DNA of 64,000 bases, from the NCBI GenBank assembly GCA_024734555.1, contig JANPWX010000073.1, positions 1,550,465 to 1,614,464 on the forward strand. The letters run 5' to 3'. Each line of letters opens with the position of its first letter. Position 1 is the first letter of the stretch. Shown piece by piece: positions 10,797 through 23,400 of the stretch. The notes under the pieces are model-generated. The model made no database searches and was not told the origin of the DNA. It worked only from the letters and a program-made list of their open reading frames with translations. A program made the translations under genes and the position numbers. The DNA comes from Trochalopteron elliotii (lineage: Eukaryota; Chordata; Aves; Passeriformes; Leiothrichidae).

Positions 10797-11305
10797 TGAG
10801 CATCATAAGTCAGGTGCACACATCTTCCCTCTTTCAGCCACATCATCCTCTATTGTGCTCAGGAGTCCTCAGCTCTGAAACACATCCAGCCAAGAGTGTT
10901 GTGGCTGTGTCCTGCTCTGGCTGCCAGTCACAGCCATGCTGAGATGAAGGTTCCTTTATCTTATCCACTGCATGCTCCTGCACCAAGTGGTGACTTTTCC
11001 CAACCCTTTGTTCTGAACAGAGAGCAGAGAGGCAGCACAGCCTAAGGGGGTTTGCCCCACGAGTGCAGAAGGTGGGCAGCTAGGGAGACTGAAGATCTGC
11101 TTGGCAGAGCAAGGCAACCTACTTTATAAAGTGCTCAACAGGGACTTTGAAGAGGACCCTCATCTTTTATGTGTCAGTCATAAAAGCAGAGCAGAGCAAA
11201 GCAACTCTCTCCATTTTTGCCCCTTGACAGCCTTCAGCTGTGGAAGGGAGCACACAGCTGATTGCCCCCACTAGGGCTGGAGAAGGAGTCCTCAGGTGGG
11301 TTAGG

Positions 11306-11391
11306 TTAGCCTGTGCCAAAAGCTCAGGCTGTCTCAATTCACTGTACAGCCAACACTGAGAGTCAGGGCCTCGGTGTTGATACTCTGATGA
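11306..11391 (+). repeat. Diverged direct repeat, copy 2
   Basis: Second copy of the repeat at 10695-10796, with the same hairpin-capable AGCCTG/CAGGCT pair and the shared CAATTCACTGTACAG word. Its 3' part is shorter, suggesting a small deletion or insertion difference of about 10-15 bases. Flanking sequence outside the repeat does not align between copies. Confidence 0.6.
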
Positions 11392-14300
11392 GATCCCCCT
11401 GTGGCACATAGAGGCCAGCAGGGTAAAACAAAGGAGTGCAAGAAACAGGTGTGTTCCAAGTATAGCTATATAAAGCCATAGCCTGTTTTTCTTTCTCTTT
11501 TTTGCCTGTGCCTGCTCTGTACCTGTGCTGCATCCCATGAGACCTGCATTCAGCCACCAGGCCTTAGCTGACAACTGGCTCCTTCCTCAACAGCTGGTGA
11601 AGGAAGGTGCAAGGCTTTGCAAGGATTTTCTACAAGATGAAGAAGACATAGTGACAAAAGTCCTTGCAGGAGCCCATGAGGGGAACAGGGCAGCTTTCTG
11701 GTGAGCAGCAGAGTGCTCTTGCAGGTCTGGAACTGGCTTGATGATCAGAGCACAAAGATTAGGGTTAAACCATCAGTTTTCAACCTCTCAGAAGAAAGAC
11801 GAACTCCCCAGGCACTACTTGGAGACTTGGGTCTGCCCAGTGAGAATCCACAGGGTGGAGGAGTCTTGACTGTGATATGTCCCTGATAGGGTGGAATAAG
11901 TGCCATGGTTTCTGTGAAGTTACAGCTTGGAGGAAACAGTTTGGTTGGGTCTCTCGCTCTGCTGGCTTCTTGATTAACTGCAATCAGCAAGGGGGAAGAG
12001 GACTTTGTACTGAAACCCTCTGCTCAATACCTGGCAGCAATTTTTGCTTTTTTCCCTTTCTTCTCCCTCTCAAAAAATTAAAAAGTGTGAGGATGCATGA
12101 AGATTGGAATAGAAATCATTGGCAATCTTATCATACCACCGTATAAATCAATAATATGCACTTGACTGGAATAATACTGATTGCTGCATCCCATGAAAGC
12201 TATAGTAGGTTGAGGTGGGATTTGAAACTTCGAGACCAGCCTTTTTTAAAAGATGCCCAGATAAGCTATGGGCTGCTTCAGTGAGCACTATGTGAAATAC
12301 CTCTGTGGTATGGAAGGGGTCAGGCAAGACATTCAGCAGTGGGCTGAGTGTGTCAAAGTCTCCAACTGCACCCCAGGAGTTGAAGGAAAGACTTCCAACA
12401 GGATGACTCCAGCCTGGTGTTGCTGTATTAGAAGCACACATGAAAGGTAAGAGAAATGGTGACTGGTGTAGAACAGCACTGGATGAATAATTATGTGTAT
12501 TGGGGGGATATTAATTATCTTAGTTTGGCTTAATGAAAAAAGAGTTGGAAATTGAAACCTGAACACGCATGTTTATGTTGTTAGAGGAAGAGCATTGGGG
12601 TGGAGTTTTCTTGCTCAGAAATGTTTTTTTGCTTGGGTGCCATGCTGGGGATGGAAACTGTGAAGATCAGGGTGGTAGCTTGCAATGTATTCTGGTGGTA
12701 ACTAACCTTCCCTTGTAGAAGGTATGAGCTGAGGTCCTCCTACATGACTTCTCTGAGCTCCCTAAAGAAAAATGGTCTTTGCACAGGTGAAAGAAGTGTA
12801 ATCTGGCCTCTGCTTGTTGAGATCAGCCCTCTGCTGCCCTTGCCACTCCCTTCAGAAGCATCTGGCATTCCTAAGGGAACTTGGATGGGATTCTTCCAGT
12901 AATTCTGAGATTCAGAAAAGCCTTACCTTTTGCAGGATTTGCTGTCTTGTGCACACACAGGTATCAGATGAAATCAGGCGTGGAGCAGATGCTGCTGGGT
13001 TAAATGTTCTGTCCATTTTTTCCCTGGCAAGCTAGTAGTTGCCCGAAATGGAGAAATACATATGTACATTCCTCCTAACTGGGGCAGCAGAAGCTGGTGC
13101 CATGAGAGATCTCTCAGGTTGTCAAGTGAGTAGGATTAGGTATGGCCCATGAATCTGAGAATAAACACAGCTCTGTTGTGCAGGATAAAAGGAGATGGTG
13201 ATCAATATATCTTAGAGCTTCAGGGCTTAAGGCAAGCAGTATCTGACAGGATTAGGAAGAAACTTTTTTAACATGGACTAGTCATCCTATAATTGCCTGC
13301 CTGGGATGCTCACACATCCTTTTCTGATACCCTAGTGAACCCAGCCACCTGAGAGAATCAGCTGCTATGGCAAAACTTGTGTGAAGAAAGTACTTGTGTC
13401 TTGCAGTTTCTGTGTACCATAGTTGTTACAGAGAGGGGGTGCAGTGAAGCTTGAATTCCTGGGGGCAGGAAGGCAACAGGTGCTTCACCAGGAATCCCTT
13501 CTAAAGAGAGTGGAAGGAAGGAACTGAAAATCAGGAAGGGTGGTGGTACTGTGGCTGGGGCCAGCCCTTGATGGAGAAATGGATGGATGCAGATGTAGAG
13601 ATTGTGGGTGGCTGAAGGAACTTGTCTGCTGCTTCCCAGAGTTGCACAGGTGTGTGTGGGGCTCATTATGTGATGTGCCTGTCATCATTAACACAGTGGC
13701 AGATGTTGTGGGATGTGAGTGTTGTAACCATGAGGGAGCGGGCGAGTCTAGAGCTGGGAGCTTTGGAGTTGAATGTTGCTGTAAGCATGGCAGTACCTTC
13801 AGGCATGTGCAGAAGACAAGTGTGTGCTTCATGGGTACTCTCTCTTTTTCTCCATGATATCATTCCTAAACTCAGTGTTTACTGTTTCTTCCACCCTGAC
13901 CTCCCCTACTGCAATATCTAAAGGGCATCTGTCCTATGAAATGTATATATGTAGGACTTGGGGTAACTTTGAAGGCAATTTAGGCTTATCCAGTGCTCAA
14001 AGGTGAGGGCTGTGAATCTTGCCTCTCTTTCCATAGGATGTAGCTCATGACCTGGGTGGAGTTTTGAAGCTCCTGTGCACTGAAGACCTTTCCTGTGGTG
14101 TTTTTATGCAAGGAGGAATATTCTCTGTGTTCTGGCTGTCTCTTTTGCAATGGAAGTAATAATGCACAGTAGCATACTCTATAAAGGACACTGCACTTGT
14201 GTGACCTGTTTCGTGTGCTGCTTTACTCTTTCTGACAATCGAGGCACCCACCATGTGCTCCTGAGGAAAAAAAACCCAAAGCCTCATAAGTACCAGGATT

Positions 14301-14896
14301 ATAATGGCAGAAAGGCAGAGTCAGTTCTGCTATAGCTTTGTCTCTCAGGATTCAAAGAAAGTCCTTGGTAGGAACAGGGACTCAGCAGAGGCTCTGTATC
14401 TTTGGCTGCTGAAGTCAAGACACAGAAGGAATGGAGTTGATTTGTGTAAATACTCTGAGTCAAAACAGAGCAGGAAGAGAAGAGGGCTATTTAAGCTGAA
14501 GAACATGGCATGGCACAAGAAGACCAGGGGATGAAGATGAAGTAGCTTACAACAAGTTTGATAGTGGACTTTTGAAGAAGCATGTCTGCTAAAATTGTTT
14601 GGGGTAAATGCTCTGAGTAGTTCTTAAAATGAGTATTAAATTGTAAGATAAAGGACTTAGGTTACTGATGGTTATAGCCTAGCCTTGTTTGACTTCAGTC
14701 CCCTTTAACACAGGAATAGACCTGCAAAAGACTCTGTTATTAGTATCTCACCTCTGGAATAACTATAGTCTAATAAGAATATAGGTGAAATATTCTTGCA
14801 GCTATTTTGGGCTTTGTCAGGTCTCTGACAATCAGCACTGTTGCACTTTAGAGCCTGCCTGAATGTACTCCTTCATTTGAATTCCTCTGCTTAAGT
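11392..14896. other. Unique non-coding sequence, no gene seen
   Basis: No recognisable gene or repeat. A 60-codon plus frame at 12268-12450 ends in a donor-like AAAG-GTAAGA but lacks a good upstream acceptor or any family match. Overlapping open frames on both strands at 13358-13921 (up to 115 codons) show no conserved domain. Confidence 0.55.
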
Positions 14897-14897
14897 A

Positions 14898-14995
14898 TCA
14901 GCATTTCCATTTCACAGATAAAGAAATTGAGACAGAAAGGTAAAATGGCTTGCTAAATGTGCTCACAGAAGAATTGGGAGTAGCACCCTGTGAAT
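14898..14995 (-). mobile_element. MIR-like ancient SINE relic
   Basis: The plus strand reads as a decayed reverse complement of the MIR family core. TTCCATTTCACAGATAAAG corresponds to the usual CCCATTTTACAGATGAGG. ATTGAGACAGAAAGGTAAAATGGCTTGC corresponds to the ACTGAGGC-AGAGAGGTTAAGTGACTTGCC segment. GCTCACAG and a GGGAGTAGCACCC stretch then take the place of the tRNA-side sequence. Such relics occur at low density in bird genomes. Alignment is from memory and divergence is high. Confidence 0.5.
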
Positions 14996-15214
14996 TCTCC
15001 GTGCTGGCTGCATCTGCTGGGTTATACTCTCACCCCTGTGCAGAAGGCCTGGATAGCAAACCCCTCTGCTGAAACCTGCTGGGCTGAAGGCTTTCTGACA
15101 ATTCTCTGAGACATAAGCGTGTTGCTTTATGGAAGTTTTTAAGGCTATGGAATCTGTTATTTTTGCTTTTTATGTCTTAAAAAGCTGACAATAAAGGAAA
15201 TGTAGCAACTATTC
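14996..15214. other. Unique non-coding sequence
   Basis: Short unremarkable interval between the MIR-like relic and the next motif-rich block. Nothing recognised. Confidence 0.5.
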
Positions 15215-15345
15215 TTCGTGACTTTAATCCCGGTATGTGCACATTGCACTTAGCACAATCACATCTGGAAGCAGGTTTTTCTGCTCTTTCTGATGTTGAA
15301 AGACCCGATGATCGCTGGACTAAAGGTTAATCACACAGTTGTGCA
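15215..15345. promoter_or_regulatory. Candidate conserved non-coding element
   Basis: The block retains CpGs in AT-leaning sequence (TTCGTGAC, CCCGG, ACCCGATGATCGC) and has several GCAC/GTGCAC and AATCACA words. It includes a TTAATCACACAGTTG stretch with a bicoid-type TAATC core. It stands out from the CpG-depleted flanks. Function is inferred from texture. Confidence 0.3.
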
Positions 15346-17199
15346 ATCTGGCAGATTGGGGAATAGGAGAAAGCAAACCCAGCCTGCTCTTCTCTACCTA
15401 GCTAATAGTCACAGGTCCTTCTGGCACCACTTTCTGACTCTGAACTGACCAGCTGCTGTTGTTTCCTCTTGGTGAACTTCAAGACTATGAAGGCTGCACC
15501 TAAATGCAGATTAGTGTGCTCCTGTTTGCATAATTGCAGCAAGCAAGGCTTAGGGTGTCATCTGCAGCAGTTGTGCCTGTTGCTACTGAAATACAGGAAG
15601 GAGAGGAACGAAAGCAGTTGCCATCTTTGTGCAGTCTCCTTTATATTCTTGCCCCGCCCATTGCAGCTCTTGGTCCTGTCACCTATCAGACACTGGGAGT
15701 TTTAAGAAAAAGGGGTTTCTGGAAATAAGTATCCGAGTGTAGGAGATGGGGGCACTTTGGTTTGACCTGACTGAGGGAGAAATTGTAGTGTGAGACCAGC
15801 TCTTTATTAAACCTCAGAGTTCGGCCAGAAGATAGCCCTCAGAACTGTCTGTGCCAAGTAAATCTTCCTGTACAGCATTCACACCTTCTCAGCCACTGAA
15901 GCTGCCCAGCCATGAGACTTACAGCTGTAGGAAAAAGGTTTTCATTAGCTCTATGGCTCTCAGAGCTACTTGTTTAATTTCGCATTTATGATTTAAGAAT
16001 GTGTGTGTATATCAAGCACTTAACATTCATCTTCTCTCACATGCACTATATTGAATCACATATTCTTTTACTGTTTGTTTTTGCATAAGTAATTGTGACA
16101 TAAGAGCTGAATTATTTAATATTTTATTTCCTGACTGCATTATACGTGCTGGTCTCGCTCTTCACTTATAGAATGTAGTGGCTCCATTTTAACCTGTTTA
16201 GCTTTTGAGGGCTGCCTGTCTATCAGTCTCTTTACTTATAAGGACAAACAATATTTGTTTTACATAGCTCCATATTGCACATAACATTTGGCAGTAGGGA
16301 AATCGCTCATGAAAAGTTACTACACATGCATGTAAAAGGGTCTGGGAATAAAATGTAAAAGAGTGATGATATTGTTGACTGGCTGGCTTGGTACTAGAGA
16401 TGCTCTTTTGTAGTATTACTGATACTCTTAGTAGTAGAGGTACTTTTTTTGTGAACTGAGAGGGCTAGTCAAGCAAGGATTAAAGTTCAAGGCACTGAGC
16501 TGGAACTGAAGGAAGCAATTCTAAGGAGTCTCACAGACTACCTGAGTGATTGTGGACAGTTCACAGGATGTTTCTCATTCACCTTCTGTGAAGGCATGTA
16601 ATACCATGTGCCGTTATCATGTGTATTTATATGGTTACATGATCTGGGCAGGAAGTGTCTGCCATGTGTTTGTACAGCTGGGCACAAAATCAGGCACTAA
16701 TCTCAATCAAGTTTGCTGCTGTGCTAAAACAAATGGTCATAGGTTTTGTAATGTGCCATGGAGCAACCTCACAATTTGGGGGATTGATGGTTCAATAAAG
16801 GATATGAGACAATCGTACCAAAAGAAAAGGACAGAAATGGGTTTAAATAGATGGGATTGTTTTAATTAAGAAGCAGGACTGACATGATTTTGAAGGGTTT
16901 GACAGACTTATAAACCTTTTCTAGAGACAATATTTGGATTACCTAGCTGATCATTTTATAGGGTGCAAGTGTTTGTTGGCATTGTTTGGGGATTCTACAA
17001 TGTAAACCTCATTGCTCATTTCTTGTCCACCTGCAGTGCTGGCTTAAGATTCAGAGTAAGAAAACTATCTAATGTTTAAGCACAGTGCTTAAAGGATAAA
17101 AGGGGTCTCCCTCCTGGGTGGTGCAGCAGGATACTAATTTGTGAGAAAAGTCTGGTTTGTCACCTTGAGCCCAGGTGATGTCGCTCATCATCAAGATGC
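15346..17199. other. Unique non-coding sequence, no gene seen
   Basis: Ordinary AT-leaning sequence. The 107-codon plus frame at 16546-16869 has no recognisable domain and no splice context. AT-rich, CpG-poor sequence runs from 15960 to 16150. Confidence 0.55.
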
Positions 17200-17300
17200 T
17201 CACTGTTAGCAGGAGGGACTCGGCAACGACAAGCGCTGCCTTCTATTTCTAGAGGATTCAAAGTTTAATTACTTTGTCGCTGTCTCATGTAAAATTGCTT
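17200..17300. promoter_or_regulatory. Possible conserved element flanking a CpG-dense patch
   Basis: An AT-rich core (AAAGTTTAATTACTTTG around 17260-17276, containing a palindromic TAATTA) lies between CpG-containing words (CTCGGCAACGACAAGCGC and TGTCGC). It sits directly upstream of the CpG-dense patch at 17313. Homeodomain-type sites next to an unmethylated-looking patch suggest a regulatory element, unproven. Confidence 0.3.
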
Positions 17301-17304
17301 CAGG

Positions 17305-17455
17305 CACAGAGAGCGCCCGGGACTCCTGTGTGCCAAGGAAGTGGCGGCTCAGCCTGAAGCGCTGACATTCCGTGGAGCTGCCGGCGCTCGGTGCGGTCCC
17401 AGCAGCGTCGTGCTCGCAGCGCTTATGAATGATCAGCACTCGCAATCTTTCCTGT
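17305..17455. promoter_or_regulatory. Second short CpG-dense patch
   Basis: I count 14 CpGs between 17313 and 17443. Words include GCCCGGG, GGCGGC, CCGGCGCTCGG and GCGTCGTG, and the GCGCTTATGAATGATC segment at its end returns to AT-rich motif sequence. The surrounding kilobases have almost none. The plus frame at 17341-17526 is open, but this follows from composition. The patch could be an orphan CpG island, an enhancer or an unannotated first exon. Confidence 0.4.
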
Positions 17456-18989
17456 GCTTGTCAGAAGCAGCAGCTACGACTCTGCTTAAGCCTGTGCTGC
17501 TGGTTCCTTCTGGGAGCTTTTGGTAGCTTGATGAGGCCTCTGTTTTCAGTATCTGGCCTCTAGTTTGAGGTGTCTCCATTCTGGCAGCTGTGCTGCTTGA
17601 GAGACTTTAGGAGTTGAAGCTTCTCCTACCACCCAGGCTGCTCTGAGCATGTGGTGAAGAAAGTGTGGGGATTATCAGAGCTTGGTCTCAGGTGTAAAAT
17701 GCTATAACAACAGGAAATTCTTGGGCAAAACCTTACATGTAAATGGTGCCTATGGGCGTCTGACACATCTATTTGGTCATAAATATTTCTGTTTCCATGC
17801 TTCATGACCAAACAAAATGACAGTTTTCTCTGGACTCCAATTCAGTCCAACCCAGACAAGATGAAGTTGTCTGTGGGCTCAGGCTCTCTCAAGTTACCAC
17901 ATGTCAGCAAATTAATAGCACCTTTTTGTCTCTGCTGCGGTACTGGCATGGCCTCCCTTTGCAGTGAAGACTAAGCTGAGTGAAAATGCTTCCTCTAGGG
18001 CCTTCTGAATTCCCCAATGCAGGAGACTCCACAGCTTGAACTCAAACCTTAATACATGCAAAAATCCACAGGAGTGAGTTGTTATAAATGCCCAAAGGGC
18101 AGGCAAAATTTCAGCTGGGGCTTTCTCTTCCCTATGCACTGAAGTCAATCAATCGTGAGATGCAAATGTGTAGAAAATGAGGCTTCATTAGTTCTTCTGC
18201 TCAAAGCACTCCCTTGGGGTTTTGTTGGTGTCTTCTCTTTTCTTTAGTGTTAAATTGCTTGTCTTTGAGCTGCTTTTTCCTAATGTGGTCAGGTGTGTCT
18301 AAAGGAGAAGTGTATTATAGGAACAACCTTTCTCCCTTCCCATCCCTTTTGGAGTCCTTCTGTGAGATTTCTGCAGTTGTTATTAAAAATGGAAGGAGAG
18401 TACTATCCTTGTGCTATTTATAAGCATTGTCTGATGGACAAGAACTTGCAACCTTGTGTAATGCTGCTGGTGACCTGGTCAAGGAAGGGAGTTGCTTTTT
18501 AATGAGATGTCCCCATGGGGATGCTTTGATCCAGCTTCTTGGGGAGGCACAAGGAGAACAGACGGAAAGGAGACGATGGATGCAGGCGTCTTAGCTCAGG
18601 CCTTTGCCCGCTGCCTTCAAGGGCTCTGTCAAATGAAGAAGGGGCTTTGTGAAAGACAGCGATTTGTTTTGCCAGGCTGGGAACTTGGAATGTCAAAAAC
18701 CCTGAACAGCTTTTTGCAGACACTCTCTGAAGCAACAACAAGTCATTTATGAATCAAAGAAATGCACTGTGCCAGCCAGACCTTGGAGATACTAAGCAGT
18801 AACAGGGTATCTGTGAGGAATTTTAAAGCAATTTCTGCATATGAAACTCTGTATGGGAGTTGCACAGAATATGAAATAAGCTAGAACTATGTATATTTTC
18901 CACCTATATCTACTTTTTTTTCTGAAATATTCTTGGTTCCTAAAAGCTGGTGTGACATAAGGAGATGGTCAGTGTTTTCTTACTGGCAT
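17456..18989. other. Unique non-coding sequence, no gene seen
   Basis: No gene or repeat recognised. Overlapping open frames on both strands at 18490-18750 (80-86 codons) look random. Confidence 0.55.
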
Positions 18990-19100
18990 TTCTTGGTTTG
19001 TTTGTTGAGTTTGGGTTTTTTTGGTTATTTTGGGGTTTTTGTCTTTTTGTTTGTTTTTTGTTCGTTTGGTTTTGGGTTTTTCTTTTTTGTCTTATGGGAG
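18990..19100. repeat. T/G-rich low-complexity tract
   Basis: About 110 bases of almost only T and G (TTTG, TTTGGG and TTTTTG units without a strict period), ending in TTTTTTGTCTTATGGG. This is low-complexity sequence common in bird genomes. No terminal structure ties it to a specific retrotransposon. Confidence 0.7.
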
Positions 19101-20281
19101 CAAGGGAGCCATAAGGAGATCTTCTGAAAAAAGTCATGGTTTATTTTGACCTCATCTGAGTTTGGAATGTCAGTGCAGTTGTCCCTACAGGTAAATGTGG
19201 CTGGAGGTCTGAGCCCTGATACACTTAAGTAGACATTCACTCATTACAGAAATGGAATGCTTCCAGTAAGAGCTAACAATTACAATTGATGGTGAATTAC
19301 TGTGTTTCTCACTGCATACAAATTGAATGGAAGATGAAGGGGCTTCGATTTTTAAAAAAATAATAAAGAAGAATGGGGTTTTTTTGGTAATCCTGGGCTG
19401 AAGCCCTTGATTGGTGTGCCTTACTCATAAAAGAGCTCTTCTGCAGGCACATTTGCTTATGCCTTTCTGCATATGAATGCTGTGCCCTGGGTTGTAGTCT
19501 AATTTTTGATTTGAACACAGATATGTGGTCCATCCATTACTCTGCTGTCCCAAGCTTCATCCTTTTTTTTCTGAGCCTTCATTCTTTGTGGCCACTGTTA
19601 CTGCATCTTAGCCAGTCCAGCTGGATGCTGCCTTCTGTAGTGTCCATCTGACTCTGCAGGAGACTGTGATTGCAATCAGCTCCTCCCAGGCCACTTCAGC
19701 AGGGCCTGATGAGAGTGAAGAGTACTTCAGGTGTGCTGCCCTCTCCCTTGCTGCCAGCTTTGCAGAAATGCTGTGGGCTTTAATATGCATGCTTGAGTCT
19801 GTGTTCCTGATGGACAGCAGGCAAAGGAGAGCAGCAGCAAGCACCCCTGCCTGGCTGCTTGGTCTATAAGTTATTTGTGTCTGCTGTGCCTGAGGTATGA
19901 GGACCTATTTATGTGGCCTATTTAAATTTTGCAGGTGGCTCATATTTCAGCGTTTTCCATGGAACCAGCAAATCTCAGTGTTTTTAGCCAATTTATCAGT
20001 GTGTGTTTTCCCCATTGGGGACAGCATGATGTCTAGTCCCAGTGGGAATTGGCTGGTAGTGCTGCTTCTGTTTCACATGAGAAAGTGCTTGCAGTGGTAG
20101 GTGCCAGATGCTAATAGCTGTTTCAGGGCCTCGTGCTAGAGCTGCTAGATATGCCAGGTGTGCCTGCATATGAGAGATTACTAGAAGGGGGGGTAGGTAC
20201 ATTGGGCACTGCGAAGCTGCCACCTTCCCTGGTTCATGGCTCCTTGTGATTTGCTTGTTTCTCAGTATAGGAAACCTGAAG
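19101..20281. other. Unique non-coding sequence, no gene seen
   Basis: Nothing recognised beyond a weak acceptor/donor juxtaposition, CCCTACAG-GTAAAT, at 19184-19196, which lacks a long pyrimidine tract. Confidence 0.5.
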
Positions 20282-20470
20282 ATGTATGAAGCGTCACACC
20301 ATGTGCACAAGAGCATTGTCCAAATGCTTCTTGAACTCTGTCAGATTTTGTGCTGTGACTACTTCCCTGGGGAGTCTGTTCCAGTGCCCAACCATGCTCT
20401 GGGTGAAGAATCTTTTTCTAATACACAACCTAAACTTCCCCTGACAAAACTTCATGCCACTCCTTCATCA
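20282..20470 (-). mobile_element. CR1 LINE fragment (near the 3' end of ORF2)
   Basis: The plus strand carries the classical antisense CR1 words in order: CATTGTCCAAATGC, TTGAACTCTGTCAG, GTGACTACTTCCCTGGGGAG, CTGTTCCAGTGCCCAACCA, CTCTGGGTGAAGAATCTTTTTC, CAACCTAAACTTCCCCTGAC and CTTCATGCCACTCC. It is truncated at both ends: the 3' terminal octamer repeat is missing and nothing upstream is preserved. Only about 190 bases remain and there is no coding capacity. The wording suits the older CR1 subfamilies with a GTGCCGTGACCACTTCCC diagnostic better than the copies at 37.3 and 54.3 kb. Confidence 0.85.
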
Positions 20471-23400
20471 TTCTTGTCCACTTTCTCATTCATCTGTCCC
20501 TTAATTGCGTTTTGAATGCCAGGGACTACAGGATGAGCTTAACAGAGTCTTTACCAAACCAAAAGCTGATTCAGAGTATGTGTTCGTGAGGCTGATATCC
20601 TAGATGGCAAGTGTGTGATCTCTAAACCATCACATTATTGGAAGTACATGCCCTGTTAAAAATGAGCCAGATGCCTCTGAAACAGAGAAGTGTTCAGAGC
20701 ATCTCTGTTCACCTCAATATGAACACCTCCCTAGTAATGTATCTGGGGTCCTGGTTGTTACCTTGCTCTGCTAAATTTATATTTACTGGTCAAGGAGCTG
20801 TTGTCAATATACTTCTCATGTATGAGGAATTGTTTCTTGACAACAAATATTTGTATTTATCTTCATTTGGAATTACTGGCTGTGCTGTCTAGAAAATTTC
20901 CATTGAAAATGTGTTCCTGTTGCCACCACTCCTGCAAAGCAGGCAGGATTCCTGGACCTTGTTTCCCAAGATACACCGTGATTTCTTCTGGTTGAAATGA
21001 TGGTGCATTGATGGTTAAATAACTATGTTACATTAGGAGACACAATCCTGGAGCCCAGTGAGTCTTGCATATAGAAGACAATGAGAAAGTGAAATAAATT
21101 TAACTCCTCCTGAGAAAACAATACATTCTTGAAGCATGGCTGTTTTGGGGTAGGAAGAGGAAATTGGTTCAAGAATTGGAAACAAAATGCTTGATTCTAG
21201 AAGGTGTAAGCATTTAACTTTAATTTTTTAAAGTGTTAAATAATTTATTATGGTGATCCAAAGTTTTCAAAATGTTCCCTTTTATACAAGTCCAACATCT
21301 GGATTTCCATCAGAATTGAAAAGGGAAGTAGACACTAAAATAGTGGCATTTGATAGGGAAATATTCTTTGCTATTTATTCATGCCTAGGCTTAGACTAGT
21401 TGTGTTTTGTGTGAGAAAGGGAATAATTCTCCAGGTGTGCTGTAACACCCTGAGCTGCTGTGTGCAGAAACTGAGGACAGCACCAGACATCACTGAAGGC
21501 AGCAATTTTGCCCTACCTGTGGCAAAACTCATACATTTTGTAAATGTGACCCATGCCAGGGGAGCAAGGCCTTGAAAGGAGGCTTTTGCAAAGGGTTGTT
21601 GCACTGAGGAGGGAAGCACAAGTGCTGGCTGTGGGATCTGTTTTTAATGTGTGATACCTTCCATGGTGTAGAAGGTAGAAGGCTACATGTGAGAGTGCCA
21701 AAGGTTGGGATCTGTGTCTTTGAGGTCATGAACAGGCTGTGGGAAATTCATATCGCAAAGTTGCAGGGAGGTAATGGTTGCTCATTGCTTTCACACCAGT
21801 GCCTGCTGGTGTCTGCAGTGGGATGAGCAATGTCTCCCTCTTCCTTCCCCACCTGAGACCATTTCTGAAGAGATCATTTAATGTTTAGGAGGGGATTGAA
21901 GTCACTACTGATGATAGCTGTAAAAGCAGAAAACTAACTAAGAAATGATATGCTGTAACAACTGTGTAACTACAGGATATTTATGCATTCAGTCTGATTT
22001 CTCAAATGTTGCTTGGCACTTTATTCTGTGAGTGATTAGATGATAAACTTTATATGCAAAAGAAATCTGCATCTGCACCCGCTATAATACTGCTACATCT
22101 TGGCATTGGAGGGGAGGAGGAATATATTGGGAGGCTGTGGTGGTGAGATAGAAAAAACAACTCTTGATTTAGAAGATACAGGACTTGAGTTCTACATGTA
22201 CAGGTTGGTGGTTGTAAGCAGCTCCCCCTGGGCCGGTATTTTTTTCAGTGAAAATGTCATTTGCCGAATGCCTTGCAAGGAGTGGTTGTACCTCTGGGAG
22301 ATGAATTAATTTATATATATGGCTGGCAGTTTCTGAATTTGTGGGTTTTCCCTTGGGCAGCTCAGTCTGTAAATGACAGGCAGGTGTCCCTGGGGAAGAG
22401 AGTGGGGAGAAAGGGGTATTGGAGCAGGACCCAAATGTCAACCCATGGTGGGACACCTGTATCTTTTGCCTGTATCTTCAGAGCTATGTCTCAGATATGT
22501 GTATGTTTTTAAGTCTAGTGAGCAGAACACTGATGTGGTGTAGAAGGTAGGAACTGATAGCAATTGTTCAGCTAAACTAATGCAGTAGCAGCCTAAACCT
22601 TTAATGGAAAATGTCAGTCAGTGATGAGCCTCTCAAGTGACACCTGTGCCATGCTGCAGCAAGGGTCTCGATGGCCACCTATAGAAGTCTTTCCCCTTTT
22701 CATGTCTCTGCAGCCTGCTGCTCTGTCTAGTTCTAAAATGCAAATTTTGCTTGCCCTGCCGTTGCTACCTCTGCAAAGGTTACTTTCTAAGTACATGCTG
22801 ATGATATTGCAGGGTGCTTTTCTTTAAAGGTCTTCAGATGAGATTTCAGTAATGTCTCAGTTTAAATTCTGTCTGAATAGAATAAGCCTGCCTGAAGTAG
22901 AAGTTTTTGTACTGGTCTCAGCATCTTGAATTGTTGTGGATTTCTTTGTCTTTACTTTTTCAGAGAAATTTGTGAACACTTCACCAGACGCCTACACAGC
23001 CTTGATACCAATCATGCAGGGTGAGCTGTAGGAAAATCGATGCATCACTTGTCTTGGCAGTTCCAAAAAAGAGATAGTTACTGAAGTTAGAAATATATTA
23101 GCTGTGTGTGTGTTGCTTTCTCGAGGTGCTGCTGACTTCTAGTGAAACAATGTGTTTGCTTCAGGGTACAGTTGCTTTGTTACAGATCCAAGTCTAAAGA
23201 AGTGCCCCATGCCTGAGCTGCCCTCTGATACATGGCATTGCTCAGGACTTGACCCTGGTTTTGTGAATTGTCATTATAAGCATCAGGGTTTTTTTTAAGT
23301 AATCTGTCTGTCTGCCCACTTTTTAGCTATTAGGAATGGAGGCAGATACAGCAAGGTCAGTGCTCCAGCCTGATTAATAAGTCATATCTATTTGACTTGG

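Noticed and set aside
12190..12250. GGTTGAGGTGGGATTTGAAACTTCGAGACCAGCC resembles 7SL/Alu wording
   Set aside because: Only two short words agree, the order around them is wrong for an Alu or 7SL RNA, and Alus do not occur in birds. Treated as coincidence.
12268..12450. 60-codon frame ending at a donor-like AAAG-GTAAGA as a possible exon
   Set aside because: No polypyrimidine tract and acceptor upstream at a suitable distance, and no recognisable protein family.
19184..19196. CCCTACAG-GTAAAT as a recursive splice site
   Set aside because: The pyrimidine tract is too short and interrupted, the donor is weak and no second donor follows.
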